NCBI GenBank assembly: GCA_037957365.1
Contig: JARHVA010005489.1
Location: 346,001 to 410,000, forward strand
Length of the DNA stretch: 64,000 nt
Direction: 5' to 3'
Origin: Torreya grandis
Lineage: Eukaryota; Streptophyta; Pinopsida; Cupressales; Taxaceae
In this document: positions 1-16,820 of the stretch, piece by piece
Numbering within the stretch: position 1 is the stretch's first letter
Layout of the letters: the number at the start of each line of letters is the position of its first letter
Notes under the pieces: model-generated
Databases searched by the model: none
The model's input: only the letters and a program-made list of their open reading frames with translations
What the model was told of the DNA's origin: nothing
Position numbers and translations under genes: made by a program

Positions 1-256
1 TTACACCTTCCAAATCTCTCAAATAATGATCTCAGAATAGGTAACTAAACCCCCATTTATGTTGATATTCATCTGATTAGAACTTAGTATCATGTATAGT
101 ATGTAAATTTTATAATAATATTTTTATTTTCCAAGGTATGACTCATATTCAACACATCCCTCACTCAATAGGGGGAAGTGTTGAAAATAATTACACCTCC
201 CAAACCTCTCAAATAATGATCTCAAAATAGGTAACTCAACCCATATTTATGTTTAT
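1..256 (+). repeat. Direct repeat pair with copia-like PPT/LTR junction
   Basis: The first ~65 bases (TTACACC...TCTCAAATAATGATCTCA...ATTTATGTT) recur at about 190-256, so the period is about 189 bp. Just before the second copy, GGGGGAAG (171-178) is followed by TGTTGAAAAT (from 179). This is the layout of a polypurine tract abutting the 5' end of a copia LTR. The left copy runs off the window. I infer the terminal part of a Ty1/copia element with a duplicated LTR start; no coding domain confirms it. Confidence 0.35.
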
Positions 257-4476
<4,220 letters not shown>

Positions 4477-4480
4477 AGAA

Positions 4481-4661
4481 ATGCTATTGGAAAAAGGAGT
4501 AAAGAAGAGAACAATTTTTTTTTAAAATATTCTTTTGTTTATTACAAGTACTCATATATATATATATATATATAATAAAAAAATGTATTGGGAAAAAGGA
4601 GCAAAGAATAGAAGAAATTTTCAAAAAAATATTATTTTATTAATTACAAGTACTCATATAT
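4481..4661 (+). repeat. Two-copy ~102-bp tandem duplication
   Basis: The segment ATGCTATTGGAAAAAGGAGT...TTACAAGTACTCATATAT (4481-4560) is repeated, diverged, at about 4583-4661. An (AT)n tract lies between the copies. The duplication includes the edge of the microsatellite, so replication slippage or unequal exchange seeded at the AT repeat is a likely origin. Confidence 0.75.
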
Positions 4662-4669
4662 GTCTTGAA

Positions 4670-7600
4670 ATACCTAATTAAAACCAAAAAAAATCTATAA
4701 AGAAAAAAAAACAATAAATGAGACAAATAAAGGCATGATTTTTTTGTTGTGTGAATATTCTAGAGGTACTCATATCTATAAAATGAAATGTTTGAGTAAA
4801 ATTATCATTAATAGTTATAAATTAAAAAACACACAAAAATGAGACATAGAAAAGAATCAAAACCTATTTATGTGAATATTCTTCCACTTAATCCATTGAA
4901 ATCTTATCTTATTAGATGAGAGTCATGCTAGGAAATAGTATAAAATATAAAATATATCATATATTAATTTATAAAACTTTAAAAAAAATTTGCATGTCAT
5001 ATCTAATGTTTATTTCATGCACATTCTCTTATTATTTATTCATTATGGATAATTAATGTGACAATCCTTTCTCATGTAATTGAATATGAAATTATCCTTG
5101 CTTGTAAGTGAATTTTGATATTATCTTCTAGTGATATCAATTCCTTCTAATAAAAAACACTATTTTATTATTTATTTCAACTAATAAATCTAAATTTTAT
5201 TAAATGTCATATTCTTATTATTTTTCTTTCATTCATTTTTTCTAATTAATAAAAGACATGCACCTGATAGATTTTTCTTATAATCATTTTTTGTTTAAAA
5301 TATTGATATTTACTTAAACCTACTATAAATTTTACTAAGAATCAAAATAAAGACATAATCTTAAAAGTGTGATTAGGACCATAATTAAGTTAGGTTGAAC
5401 ATAAATACTTAACTAAGGATAAAAAAACTTAATATATTCTATTAGGAAAATAAATTATAGATTCAATACATAGATTTGGGTGTATCAATGTACTTATTAT
5501 ACACTCATTTACTATAATATGAACATGTTACCTTATGATTCTTCCTAATTTGACCATTTTAAAACCCTTATTTAATTCATTGCCTTAGACCAATCATAAA
5601 AAAGTCTACATCTAATAACAAGAACAACTTTCTAGAGATAACATGGTTTATAAATAGGCAGCTAAGGTTACATAATCATACTTTATTAATGTTCTTTGAA
5701 ATAGTCAATAAAATAATCGTCATTCTAGTTAGCATAAGACACATAATACTAATAAATAGAATAATCATCATACTATATTCTCCAAAGTGTTAAGTTCAAT
5801 AAAAGATGGCATCAAAAAAAAAATTATAAAATAAATATGATATAATCCATTTAAACAAACTTTATCTTAGAGGCTGAAAGTAGGCTATTACATTTAAATA
5901 GTTTTACCCTATTAAATCATGATCTATTATGGTCACTACACAAAGTCTTTACTCCACATACCAAAGGTATTAATTATTTTATCAAACATTTAAAAACATT
6001 ATAATTCAATAATATATCAACTGAGATACAATAAATAGTAATGTTTCTTGTTATTGATAAACAACACCACACAAGTGGTTGTCTTTTCATTTTAGATCTT
6101 AACTTATTATTCAAAATTAATTAACTAGAGCCAACCATAAATCATAATAAAGTTTCATCTTGACCATCCTATAGGTACATCATTGTGTGTGTGTGTGTCC
6201 TACTATCATACAGTCTTAATTCACGTGCTCGTTTGTCATGATAGACACAAATAAAATTAAAAACATAATATAGAGAAATAAATTTAGAAATACATTCTTA
6301 TTAAAAAATTTCATAAGATCAATTTTCAAATTCTCAAAAAACATCATTTTGCTTCTATGTTCACATTATTTTATAAATCATGCATATGTATATCCTTTTT
6401 AACTTTTTTTCATATCAAAAGTTAGACTAATGTGTAGAAAGATAATAAATATTCACACTATAGTCTTATTTAGATATAAATTAATATGCAAGTAATTATA
6501 AACAACAACATGTCTCCACTAACATGATCACAAAACATAATTATTTACTAATCAGGTATTTTTTAATACAATTCATGCTTAATTTTTTTTAATAAAGTAC
6601 AAAGGAATATTAAATCCTATCCCTCAAATTCAACAATTCTCTCAATTAAAATCTTAACATAGATTAAACACAAATATAATTACAATAGATTTTAAAAATA
6701 TTGAGCCTTAATAAAATTTTATCCTCTTTTATTTTTTATGACAAGGTATTTTTTTCTTTATCATAAAAGATGCATTCTAGAAACTTCACTTATTAGAATG
6801 AATTGCATTTCCAAAACTTAAAGACTAAACTAATATTCCACAACCATTTACTATAATTTCCATAAATTAGTCAATATGAAAATACAATTAAAAATGACTC
6901 ATAAGAATAATGTTCACTATTCTCTTCACATTCGTTATACCAAATTCATCAAATAAATTTGATGTCATGACTTATTTTTAGTTTGTCACTATATAAAGTT
7001 CCATTGAAACTTTTACAATTTAAACATATAACTATTCATAAATTCATTAACCCAAGTAGATTCAAATTTTAACTTAATAACTCCAATAAAAATATACTAA
7101 AAAAAATATCATATAGTCCATGAACAATAATAGACTTAGTGTCAAATTCCATAATTATCCTACACATAAGTGTTATGATTAAAGATAAACCAACAAGCAT
7201 TTATTATTATACATCAAGTTGAATCCAAATATTCACTTTACTTCTTTCATTAAAATATTTAAAAATATAAACTAGATATATTTCAAATTAGTTTTCCATA
7301 ATACATATTTAAATTGTCATGAAATAATATAATGTCATAAGTTGTTAAAACTGTAATCAACCTTTAAAATAAATACTTAATATCCCATTGAAATTAAACA
7401 TAACCTTATTCTCTTTACATCATACACATAGTGAAACTATAACTCTTTATTTCCAATCAAGTTATAGAGTAACACCAAAATATGACCACCAAAATATTCA
7501 AATAAAATATGACATATCTCAATAATAAGTGAAAAAATCACCCTCCCCATCCAAATCATCCCCCATTAGTATCCTTAGATCAGAGCATCCATTAGTTTGA

Positions 7601-9925
7601 TGTGAAGTTAGGAAAAATGGATAAATTGGTAAGGTAAATAATGAAGATACCAATACATATGGATAATTAAAATTCCATGATCCAATACATGTATTAATTT
7701 AAAATTGACCTACATTAAGTAATAATCCCAATTGTCTTCATCAACATCAATCATTGGTATTGGTATTCTAGTACCCATTTTATTTTCATATCAAGAGGAA
7801 ACATGCACATTTAAATTACTCTTCATATAACTTCTCAGAAGACATTAAGATAAATTTCAAACACATTCAAACAATAAATATATTGTTTCCTTTTAAATAA
7901 AAATACACATAGTAAAAAAATAATATAATGCAATCATAGTTTCAAAAACCATTGAAATAAAAAACTTGGATGCTTAAAAACATTAATCAGTATTTCCAAA
8001 AATCCAATCCATACATTAGACAAGATTTATCAAAAAATTTAAATCAAATCCCTTAAGACCACTTCAAATAAGAATAGGGTTTTCCATTTTGAAACAAAAG
8101 TAAAATTCATGAGAGAACCTACAACTTGATTAGCATAAAGGGTTTATAATAACAATAAAGTAATAAAAATCCCAAATAAGGATAATAAATACTGCTTCAC
8201 AAAATAACCTCAATCTAAGTTAGAATTTGAGCATTCACATAAAACCCAAGTAAGTCTAAACTAGCTAGAAATCCACCATAGAGTCTATGACATCACCATA
8301 AAATATTATAAATCCATTAGAACCCAATAAACAACCATAATTTTTATTATTTAAATAAATCAAATAATCTTCACCAAATTATCAAAAACCCAAACTATAT
8401 TTTCAACACTTTTAGGATTCAATATTTGAAACCACAATTCATTTATTTGATAAACCTAAAATTATACATTAGAAAATCAAGACAAAATAATACCCATGAC
8501 AATCACAACACATAAAACCATCATGGATATGTTATTACCACAAAAATTTAGCAAAGTAAAACACATAATGTCCAAACAAATTCAATATAATGAATGCCAC
8601 TCAATCACATAATAAAAACCACTGAAAATGTGCATTGTAGGTCCAATGGGAAGTCTTTCAACTTCCCATTACACCTTCTATGTTATGGACATGCTCAAAA
8701 TAAACAATGCTTGATTTTAAAAGCAATTATCATTAAAAATTACTTGAAATTCACTAAGAATATAGATACTTATGGTCTTTTCCTCTATCACCCATCTTTA
8801 AGCTCTTATGAACTCTCTCGATTTCTAACTTCAAGAACATAAATAGATGCATTCTCATCACCATAATATGTAATGTGGCTAATAAGACAGCTAACATGTA
8901 ATCTATGACTTACCCAATTCCCATATAAAGTTAAAATAAAATATCTACTAGTAACCTTGTAGACTATAAAAACCCATACACCAAATGTTTGTAGTTTCTA
9001 CCAAAATTATAAGATCATCAAGCTAGGGTTTCAATATGCATAGCTCAAACAAAATGAAATTTAGTAAATGAGAGTCTAAGAAGATAATTTATGGTCAATT
9101 TCCTTGAATATTGGATCATCATGACTTCAATAATTTCCTAAAATCAACTTCATGCTTCCAAACAAAAGTAATGATCACCCCATAACCTAGTCAAGTTTCC
9201 CTTCAACAATGGGCAAACAACAGAATGATAATAATAAATGAAATAATCCCCATGTTTCTAAAATAATGGATAATCCATAAAAAATAATATATTGAAAATA
9301 ATGTGCACCCAAATAAAATGTAAAATAGGTTAAAACAAATTGAAACACCAACCATAAAGAAAAAAATGACGTAAGATGCATTAATAATACTAAACCTAGT
9401 CTATATAAGATAAAATTAATAGTGAAAAGAATAATAAATGATTAAATAATAAATAAGAAGATGAAGATAAATCAAAAGATTAGAAATGACTTATATTAGA
9501 TTAATGGTCAAATGAATCATTGTTTCCCTTAAATCTAATGTTGTCAAAATCCATAACCAGCCTAGCTCATTAACATGTTCCTGCATTCAACAAAATAAGA
9601 AATCAATAGTATATGAACAAGATAAAATTATTCAATATAATAAATTTAATTTTATAATGAATTGAATATCAATAAGAAAAAATAATATTTACAAATAGCA
9701 TAGTGATCAACCTCAGATGATCTTATTATATAATATCAATAAAAATTTAAAGATAAAAATAAACATAATCTAATGAATCGACTAATAAGAGTTGAAAATA
9801 ATTAACATGCTCAAAAATATTAAATTAAATGTCAAATATTGTCTCAATAGTAAAGATAACACACCATAAAAAATGAGGTCATGCCATCCCCTCCCCCGTG
9901 TTAAGGAGGAGCCATCCCAATGACT
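4670..9925. other. Long AT-rich stretch without recognisable genes
   Basis: No coding domain, RNA gene or LTR pair is visible on either strand. Short frames at 8594-8842 (+) and 9187-9381 (-) are hydrophobic, low-complexity and stop-rich on both sides. The part nearest 9.9 kb must include the 3' end and LTR of element H, whose integrase terminus lies just to the right, but its partner LTR is outside the window and no border can be set. Confidence 0.5.
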
Positions 9926-10227
9926 AAAACACACAAGGATAATGATGTCTAAAATGATGTTCATATTCTCAAGTAGCATTTCTTTCACTCAATGGATCCC
10001 ACTAGACCAAAATTTGTAAAATATCTTTATTTTTTTTCTTAATGTTGCAATGGTATCAGATCCTTATTGGTTACAAATACATTGTTTCCTTTTCCAAAAC
10101 CTAATTTTTTTTCCAATATGATATATAATAAGGATCAATTACGTACTTTCTTAACAAAGTAACATGAAAAACATCATAAATCCTAGAGAGAGGAGGAAGG
10201 GATATCCCATAGGCAACTATTAGTAGA
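9926..10227 (-). pseudogene. Element H: integrase C-terminus and chromodomain-like tail (3' part)
   Basis: Read on the minus strand, the segment gives AYGISLPPLSRIYDVFHV followed by TLLRKYVIDP, the hallmark end of Ty3/gypsy integrases (family pattern: VAYRLALPP, then VFHVSxLRKYVxDP). Further on are a PIRI remnant and a decayed counterpart of the EATWE...YPxLF tail seen in chromovirus C-termini, interrupted by stops. The reading begins abruptly at the border of the AF LTR at 10228. The upstream half of an integrase of the same type lies at 61416 and beyond, also on the minus strand. I infer that both halves belong to one element, split by the AF insertion. Non-functional. Confidence 0.75.
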
Positions 10228-10719
10228 GGCTCCTAAAAACCATTCAAAATATGTTAATATAGGGATAGATTACACAAGAATTTAAAAAAGTAAACAATAT
10301 ATGGAAATTTAGACTAAATATATTCATTAACATTTAAAGTATAAATATTTATTCTAAGAAATACAGACTTATTAGAATTAGAACAATCAATGTAAACTAT
10401 ATGACTAACATATATAAGTAAATAAATTATTCACTATGCATAGGAAAATTATAAAATAATGGTAAATTAATATATATCATGTCACAACCATTTCCAAATA
10501 TAATTTATAATTATATATAGAGTTTTACAAAGAACTATAAATTCATATTCTAGCCTTTCATTATGCCTAAAGGAAGGACTCTTCACATTCTAAAGTATGT
10601 TACTATTATCACAAAGGAAAATCAAATATAAAATGATATACAAAAGAGAAAATATTTCAAGTCATACATGTTTCCATAAATTAGACTATGATTTTTGTAT
10701 CCCTATTATACTCCCAACA
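10228..10719 (-). repeat. AF 3' LTR
   Basis: On the minus strand it starts TGTTGGGAGTATAA at 10719 and ends near TTTTTAGGAGCC at 10228. It aligns over its full length with 60904-61415, sharing blocks such as ATGTTAATATAGGGATA, ACTAAATATATTCATTAA and AAATATTTATTCTAA (plus-strand spelling). The purine-rich TAAGAAAG just before the start could be a relic polypurine tract. The terminal CA is eroded. Confidence 0.82.
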
Positions 10720-12700
10720 CTTTCTTAGACTTAAATAGTTATCTCATCTTAATACAAATTTACATCAAGGTATCTAGATCTAAAGCTGAGGACATAAATT
10801 AAAAATGAGAGTTTTAGTTATCAATCCAGGTTATATTTACCAATTTTCACCCTCTTCATACTAATTCTCTCCCCTTTTAAGTTTTCAACTAATTAAATCA
10901 CTAGCTTTCCATCCTTATAGGTCTTCAGTAGACAATCCTAGCCTAATGGATACCTTTTACAAGTTTTTGACCACCCTAATGCAACTCCTAATGTTTAAAG
11001 CCATCATAAGAATTTGTGAAAAATCTTGGGAAAAATGAAAAAATTTAGTTGCATATTACTCATTCAATAGGTGGTGGCATGGTCTTATTTAGATTCACAA
11101 AAGGTTGTTATGATGATGATTCTACTTGAGTTGTAGATGAAATAATTGGTTCCATAGATTTTTTTGGTGGAGGTTGTGTTGAATATTGGCTTATTAGATT
11201 CAAACTTATGGTAGTATTCCTCTAGTAGATAACCTATTATAATTATGGTGGAGGGATTAATTGAGGCTTATCAACAAGTTATGCAACAAAGTGATCAAGA
11301 TGGGACAAATCTTGCTTAAGCATTTTCCATTCAATAAGCACTTATTGCACCATAGTGCCTAATGTGCACACTAGTACTTGAATCATCCTTATATTATGAA
11401 TATAATCATATTATAAAATGGTGTTAAGTTCCCCATATTTTCACACTTTGACATGGATGTCTTGCGATAAGTCCTCCAATCGATTTGCATTCTTCTGTAT
11501 TTGAATTCTATAAAATGAACTACACATATTCTCATTTTACTAGGTATGTAGTTTGTACATTACATTAGATTGTGAATAAATAAATATTTTAGTATGATAT
11601 CCATATATTTATATGTATCCAAATGATCTTCTACTACAATTTTGTATTTTAATGCACTATCAAACTCTATCTTGGCTTCAAAAAATGAGTTGGTAAGATG
11701 TTACTTTCAGTTTAACAAGCGCTATGTAATGTATTTGGCTTCGAGTGTATTTATATGTAGAAATTGTTAATATTATTACAAGAGCTTACATATTTACTTT
11801 ATTTTACTTTGATTTTCTGCACTCAAGATGTAAGATATTGCATCTTGTGTGTAGCTAGCAAATATTTTGTTATCATTGACAATAGGGATGAGAACTATTT
11901 TTCTTCAAACATGACTTCATCACTTGGGACTTGGGTAGCTAGTGAAGCAAATTTATTTTCAATGAGATAACATGCATTGGTAAATTGAAGGTGTATATCT
12001 AAAATATCATCTCACAACTACAAGACTTCTTATTCTATGGCTGAATCCTATTGCATAATTTATTCTTGAAAAATAGTAGCACCTTCAATATATTTAGTGA
12101 GTGGTAGATGGAAAACATCTAAACATGTTTAGTGTGTTATCATATAAAGAGACATATATGATGTAAAAATTTATATATGGGAATTCATGATATGTAACAA
12201 AGGTAAGGAAAATGTTGTGTGTTGGGTAGATTATGTAGGGACATCCCACAACCATTGGATAGTTATTTGAGGTCTTGGATGCTAAGCCTCCTCCTATACA
12301 GCTCTTGGAATAGCTTATGAGCCTAAAGGATTGGTTGATGTTTTCAAGGTCTTAAATTTTTGGATTACCTTGGTGTTCATTACTAATTATTTTGTATTAA
12401 TTTCTTATTGTACTACACAGTCAAATTTTTCCTTGGATTTTGATTCTACCTTAGATCTAGCTTTGGATGTCATTTTAGCCATAGCCTTAACTTCAACCTC
12501 AGCCTTGGATGTGGCATCTATGTCACCCTTGTTCTTGGCATATATACCTAACATGGTTTTTTATTTAGATATATTCTTGGCATTAGATATATATTCCTTT
12601 TCCTTCGAATCTCACTTAGCTTTCTCCTCTTCAGTGTGTAGAGGTTATTTAGCCTTTTGCTCTTCATGAGCCCTTGTAAGTGTCATTTACTACTATTCCT
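10720..12700 (-). pseudogene. AF 3' ORF remnant (after integrase), conserved with D
   Basis: A minus-strand frame with in-frame stops runs through about 12700-11500. It holds a lysine/glutamate-rich, low-complexity segment (about 12400-12670, repeated K-A-K/S-K-A-E patterns). Downstream is a stretch LDVFHLPLTKYIEGATIFQE (near 12100) that matches LDISRLPLKKQLEGLVYFQE in element D (near 41430, plus strand). Similarity continues for roughly 80 residues and also upstream (an aromatic WLW/WSW-containing stretch). The segment lies between integrase and 3' LTR, where most Tat-like elements have only an untranslated region or a poorly known ORF. I do not recognise the protein; a coiled-coil or charged structural protein is possible. 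Not translatable now. Confidence 0.55.
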
Positions 12701-15599
12701 TTTATGGCATATGTTGTTCTAATTATAATTACCTAATACTTACTCTTCTTGTTTCTTATTCTTGAATTCTTTAACACTTTTATTTTAAGCCTCTCCTCAC
12801 TTGAATTTTTGCATGTGTTTTTCCTCTATGGCTTGTTGTTTACATTTCTCCTCTCCTCAATAGCTTCATATTTCCCTCTTTTTTTATTTTAATTTTTCTA
12901 TTCCTTTTCCTTCTTAATAGCCTATCTGTGTGGCTCTTCTAGTTATTATTGGTCATACACAAATTATTTTTTGTGGTTTAAGTTGTAGAGAACTAATCTC
13001 TTTAAGATAATCCATGGGATTTAGTGGTTCAAACACTATCACTGATTGTGAATCTTGTGTAGAAGATGATTGCATAATAGTACCTCTTCACATGAAAAAA
13101 TTATTTATATAAGTTGGAAAGGGAATGAGGTCATTCGATGAACTATTTGTATTATGGATTCAAGGCTATTAATGAGATTTTTGTGTTTATTGTGATCCAC
13201 TCTCTATTAGATTTACAAAAGACACCATCTTATAATTGATTTTTGGAGATGGTCTAGATACAACATGGGTCCTTGGTCTACACACTAGGGATAGTGGTAG
13301 ACTTTATTGTACTATTAGGTTTACTTCTTGTGCAATAGAGGATATTATAGTTGGATATATCTAAAAAAATTCTATCTAAAACTACTTTTTTCTTACTTCT
13401 TGACCCATATTATCACCTATAATGGAAGGAGGAGGTTGGGTGATACCTACCCATATATCTTACCTAACATTATTTTTCACCTGATAGAAATACATTGATT
13501 TCCATAAAAATAAATATTTTTCCTCTTCTTGCTCATAAACATCATTGATGATGTATATGAGCAAGGATTATATAAATTCCTATTCCTAAAATCCTTGCTC
13601 TACCAGGTCACACTCAATTGCTATCTTTAGAACATGTTTATTCTCTATCCATGATTTTGTATGGTGTATCCTCTTCTTAGGAAATGGTGGTGAATATCAT
13701 CATGTTTGTGCCTTCCTCTTACCTTTGTTGTCCTATGATGAAGCCATTAATGCTTTTTGTTGTTTTTTTGGCTGAGATTGTGCTTATGTAGGCATGGGTT
13801 GTTACACACCTAAAAGTATGGAGCACAAAGTTTTTATCAAACTAAATTATAAGGTTTTATGTTATAAGAATTCTGCCTAAGCATCTAATGTATTGATGAT
13901 AAATGGTAGCATATTTTAATTTATTTGGGTAGCTCACACACTTTGATCTTAATTTCATTATGAAAATTTGTGATCGACACATGTTGTGTTAGTGTTGCAT
14001 AACTTTTTGAGGTACATTGGGGTCTGAAATGATCATGGATTAGATCTCAATCCATCATACATTGAATCTCTCAAATTGTTCATAATACTACCCTATCTTA
14101 GTCTAAGTGATGTCGGTGAATGTAATAGTATGCTAGAAATATCCAATTGGGTTAACTTGTCCCTTTTGTGACTTCCATTGTCTAAAATAGAGAAGACTAA
14201 AAATTGACTTTGAAATTATTGTGATGTACTAGAGATAATGTCCTCAATGTTTTCTATTATTTATAAGGATATAAAATTATTCTAATTAAAATCCTTGCAT
14301 AAGCATATCATGCAATACATAATGTCCATAATGCCTTTGGTTGTCTACTTTGCATGTTTAGTTGTCTACCAAAACTTCTTAGCAATGCATTCATAAAGAA
14401 TGTGCACTGAACCATATTTTATAGAATTGATGAGGATTCCCCTACCTAAACTTGTATTTTTTTATCTTTTGTTTTAGTGCATAAGTGAATCCATAGATTT
14501 TTAATGCAAAAATTATTTACCATAAGCTATAAAATCCATTGATCTTGTCATGGTCACAAGGCTAATCAATATTATAACATATTAAGAAATATGAATGGAA
14601 CCCTCATTAGATATACATAGAAAAGTAATCATTACCTCATATAAATAACTAAAATTTAGGTAACTTGATAATTCAATCAACATTAGAGCTTGTAGAGGAT
14701 ATTCAAGCATCAACACATTATTGTGATGATTTTTATTGGTTAGGGATAAATCAAGTAGCTTCAATGGCATTAATAAAATAAAAAATGATTTGGATGATTA
14801 TATTTAGTTTTCATGAGTCTAATACCAATCCCAATTTCTTCCTTATATAGATTAGTGATCAGAATAAATAATTATGCCTGATCCATGTTTGTTATTATGC
14901 ACTAATTTGAAATGTTTCTTAGATTAATCTTGTGTTGTGAGAAATATATACACAAGTAGATTATTTAGATGCAAATCACATAGTTATCTTATTTGAAATA
15001 TTTTGTGATGTCTTTGAATTTTATTCACCATTTTTTATATAATGTTTTTCACCCTAATACATTTGGTTAATAAGTTTAAATGCACTAAGCTAGTTGCACA
15101 TGACTTTACTTCCAAAATTAATGTAAAATAGTTTTTATTTGATATGGAAGTTACCATTCTATGTCCAACACCATTAATACATATATTTACAAGTATATGA
15201 TGCGATGTAGTGTATTTTGATATATCCACTTAAATTTATTGAACCTCTTATTATTATGTCATTTGATCTGACATGGGAAAGATGGAATATATCAAGTGCA
15301 TCATAAATAATGGTTTTAAATGACCACTGATCATTATTTCTACATACCTACCTTGTTATTGAACTTAATTAATGAACCCCATGCACCTATTACTAGATAT
15401 GTTTCCTTCTGGTTGAATTTGTATATAGATCACACTATATGATTTTGACTATCAAATATTTGTGTTGATGTGTTGAAAAAAAAATATTACACTTCAAAAA
15501 CATGGACAACCATCAAATTAAAATATAAAAAAAACCAACATTAGACAAAAATATTAACTACATAGTGCTACCTAACATTATCTCTCTTTGTTATCAATG
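12701..15599 (-). other. AF region between integrase and the recognisable 3' ORF part
   Basis: This stretch occupies the position of the 5' half of the AF 3' ORF (compare 34950-37089 in D). Short minus-strand frames at 14582-14770 and 15035-15229 show no motif I recognise. The plus-strand frame at 12331-12669, overlapping its right neighbour, is an antisense shadow of the lysine-rich minus-strand segment. Confidence 0.45.
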
Positions 15600-16820
15600 A
15601 ATGATAGAGATTATTGATGGTAAGCCTTAAGATTATAACCATTTGCATGGCCTGGTAGAATGGTTCCCTAAAGATATTTTAAAATAATTGTTCCCTATTT
15701 TAAAACATCATGAAATATATAAGGTCCCTTCCATCTAATGTTTAGCTTTCCCATAAATGTTTCAAGACTAATATCACATAGTAATATTGCTTGTTCTAGA
15801 TAAAATTCCTTAAATCACAAGTTATGATCATGCCATGATTTTTGAATCAACTTGTTAATTTCATGTGTCTAATTCACACTTTTTATGTTCTCCTCCATCT
15901 TGGAAAAATCCATTAATCTAAATTTCATCAAGTTTTGATCTCCTAGCCTCATAATAAATGTAATTCATAGACTAGAAACAATACATTCCATAGGCATAAC
16001 TACCTCAAGACCACAAACCAAGTAAAAAGGAAAGAAGACTATAATGCATTTATAATTTTTATCGTATTCCCAAATAATCATAAGAATGAAATTCTCCAAA
16101 TTATTAATTTAAACATTACATATATTTGTAAAAATCTTACCCATTATTTTATTTGAAGCCTTAGATTACTCATTTTCCTTTGGATGACAAGATGTGAATT
16201 TATGATGTGATATCATGAACTCTTTAGTAAGCTTTTTTTATTATGTTGTTGATGAAGTGAGTTCCTATATCACTGACCAATTTAATTAGACATCCAAACC
16301 TTGTAACGATATTCTCATAAAAAGACTTAGAAGCATATGTCACAATATAACTTGGTGTTATAGTAGCTTCCACCCATTTCATGAAATAATGTCATATTAA
16401 TGATGTATATTGTATGAATTTGTTTACATGGAGGAGTTATAGGCAAAAAAAATCAATTCCCCAATATTAAAAAGGTTGGTTTGATAGCATTAGAATCAAG
16501 GTCATCTCATCTTTATCATTATGTTTTACATCTTTGAAAAACATCACAGTGTTTTTCCACCTTATGAGCATCAAGAAATATATTTGACCACTAAAGACTA
16601 CTCTATAATATTTTTCTCTAATAGTATTATCCTATGAGATTGAATCCTAAAACTAATTGATGTGATTTATGAAGTAGATGTGGTCACTCTTAGTTTAAGT
16701 CTATTATATGTATTTCATAATATTTTATGATCTTATTAAATAATCCATTGATAAGGCTATAAGAAATTACTGGTGTAACCATTTACTTTTTATCTCATTC
16801 AACATAGTGCAAAGGAAAAT
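15600..16820 (-). pseudogene. AF integrase remnant
   Basis: On the minus strand the core reads FMKWVEATITPSY, then ENIVTRFGCLIKLVSDIGTH (near 16250-16390), matching the catalytic core of Tat-type Ty3 integrases (family pattern: DYFTKWVEA, then VSDxGTHF). The first catalytic Asp lies in a damaged stretch and the second is retained in VSD. Farther down, KLNIRWKGPY, GTILPGHANGYNLKAYH (near 15620-15740) match the C-terminal GPY...GxxLxxxxNGxxLKxY module of this lineage. The N-terminal zinc-binding part is only vaguely visible near 16500-16600. Frameshifts and stops occur throughout. It follows the AF RNase H and precedes the 3' ORF. Confidence 0.82.

Noticed and set aside
10051..10062. TGGTATCAGATC as a tRNA-Met primer-binding site on the plus strand
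   Set aside because: No LTR precedes it, and on the minus strand the same bases form part of the H integrase C-terminus (PIRI stretch), collinear with the family. A chance match.
10228..10719. Solo LTR, or intron, within the H integrase
   Set aside because: The same repeat at 60904-61415 and the AF domains between them in correct order fit an LTR pair of one element better. The right-hand neighbour of this copy is not integrase.
12331..12669. 112-codon plus-strand frame with hydrophobic character
   Set aside because: Antisense of the lysine/glutamate-rich minus-strand segment of the AF 3' ORF, which has a homologue in D.
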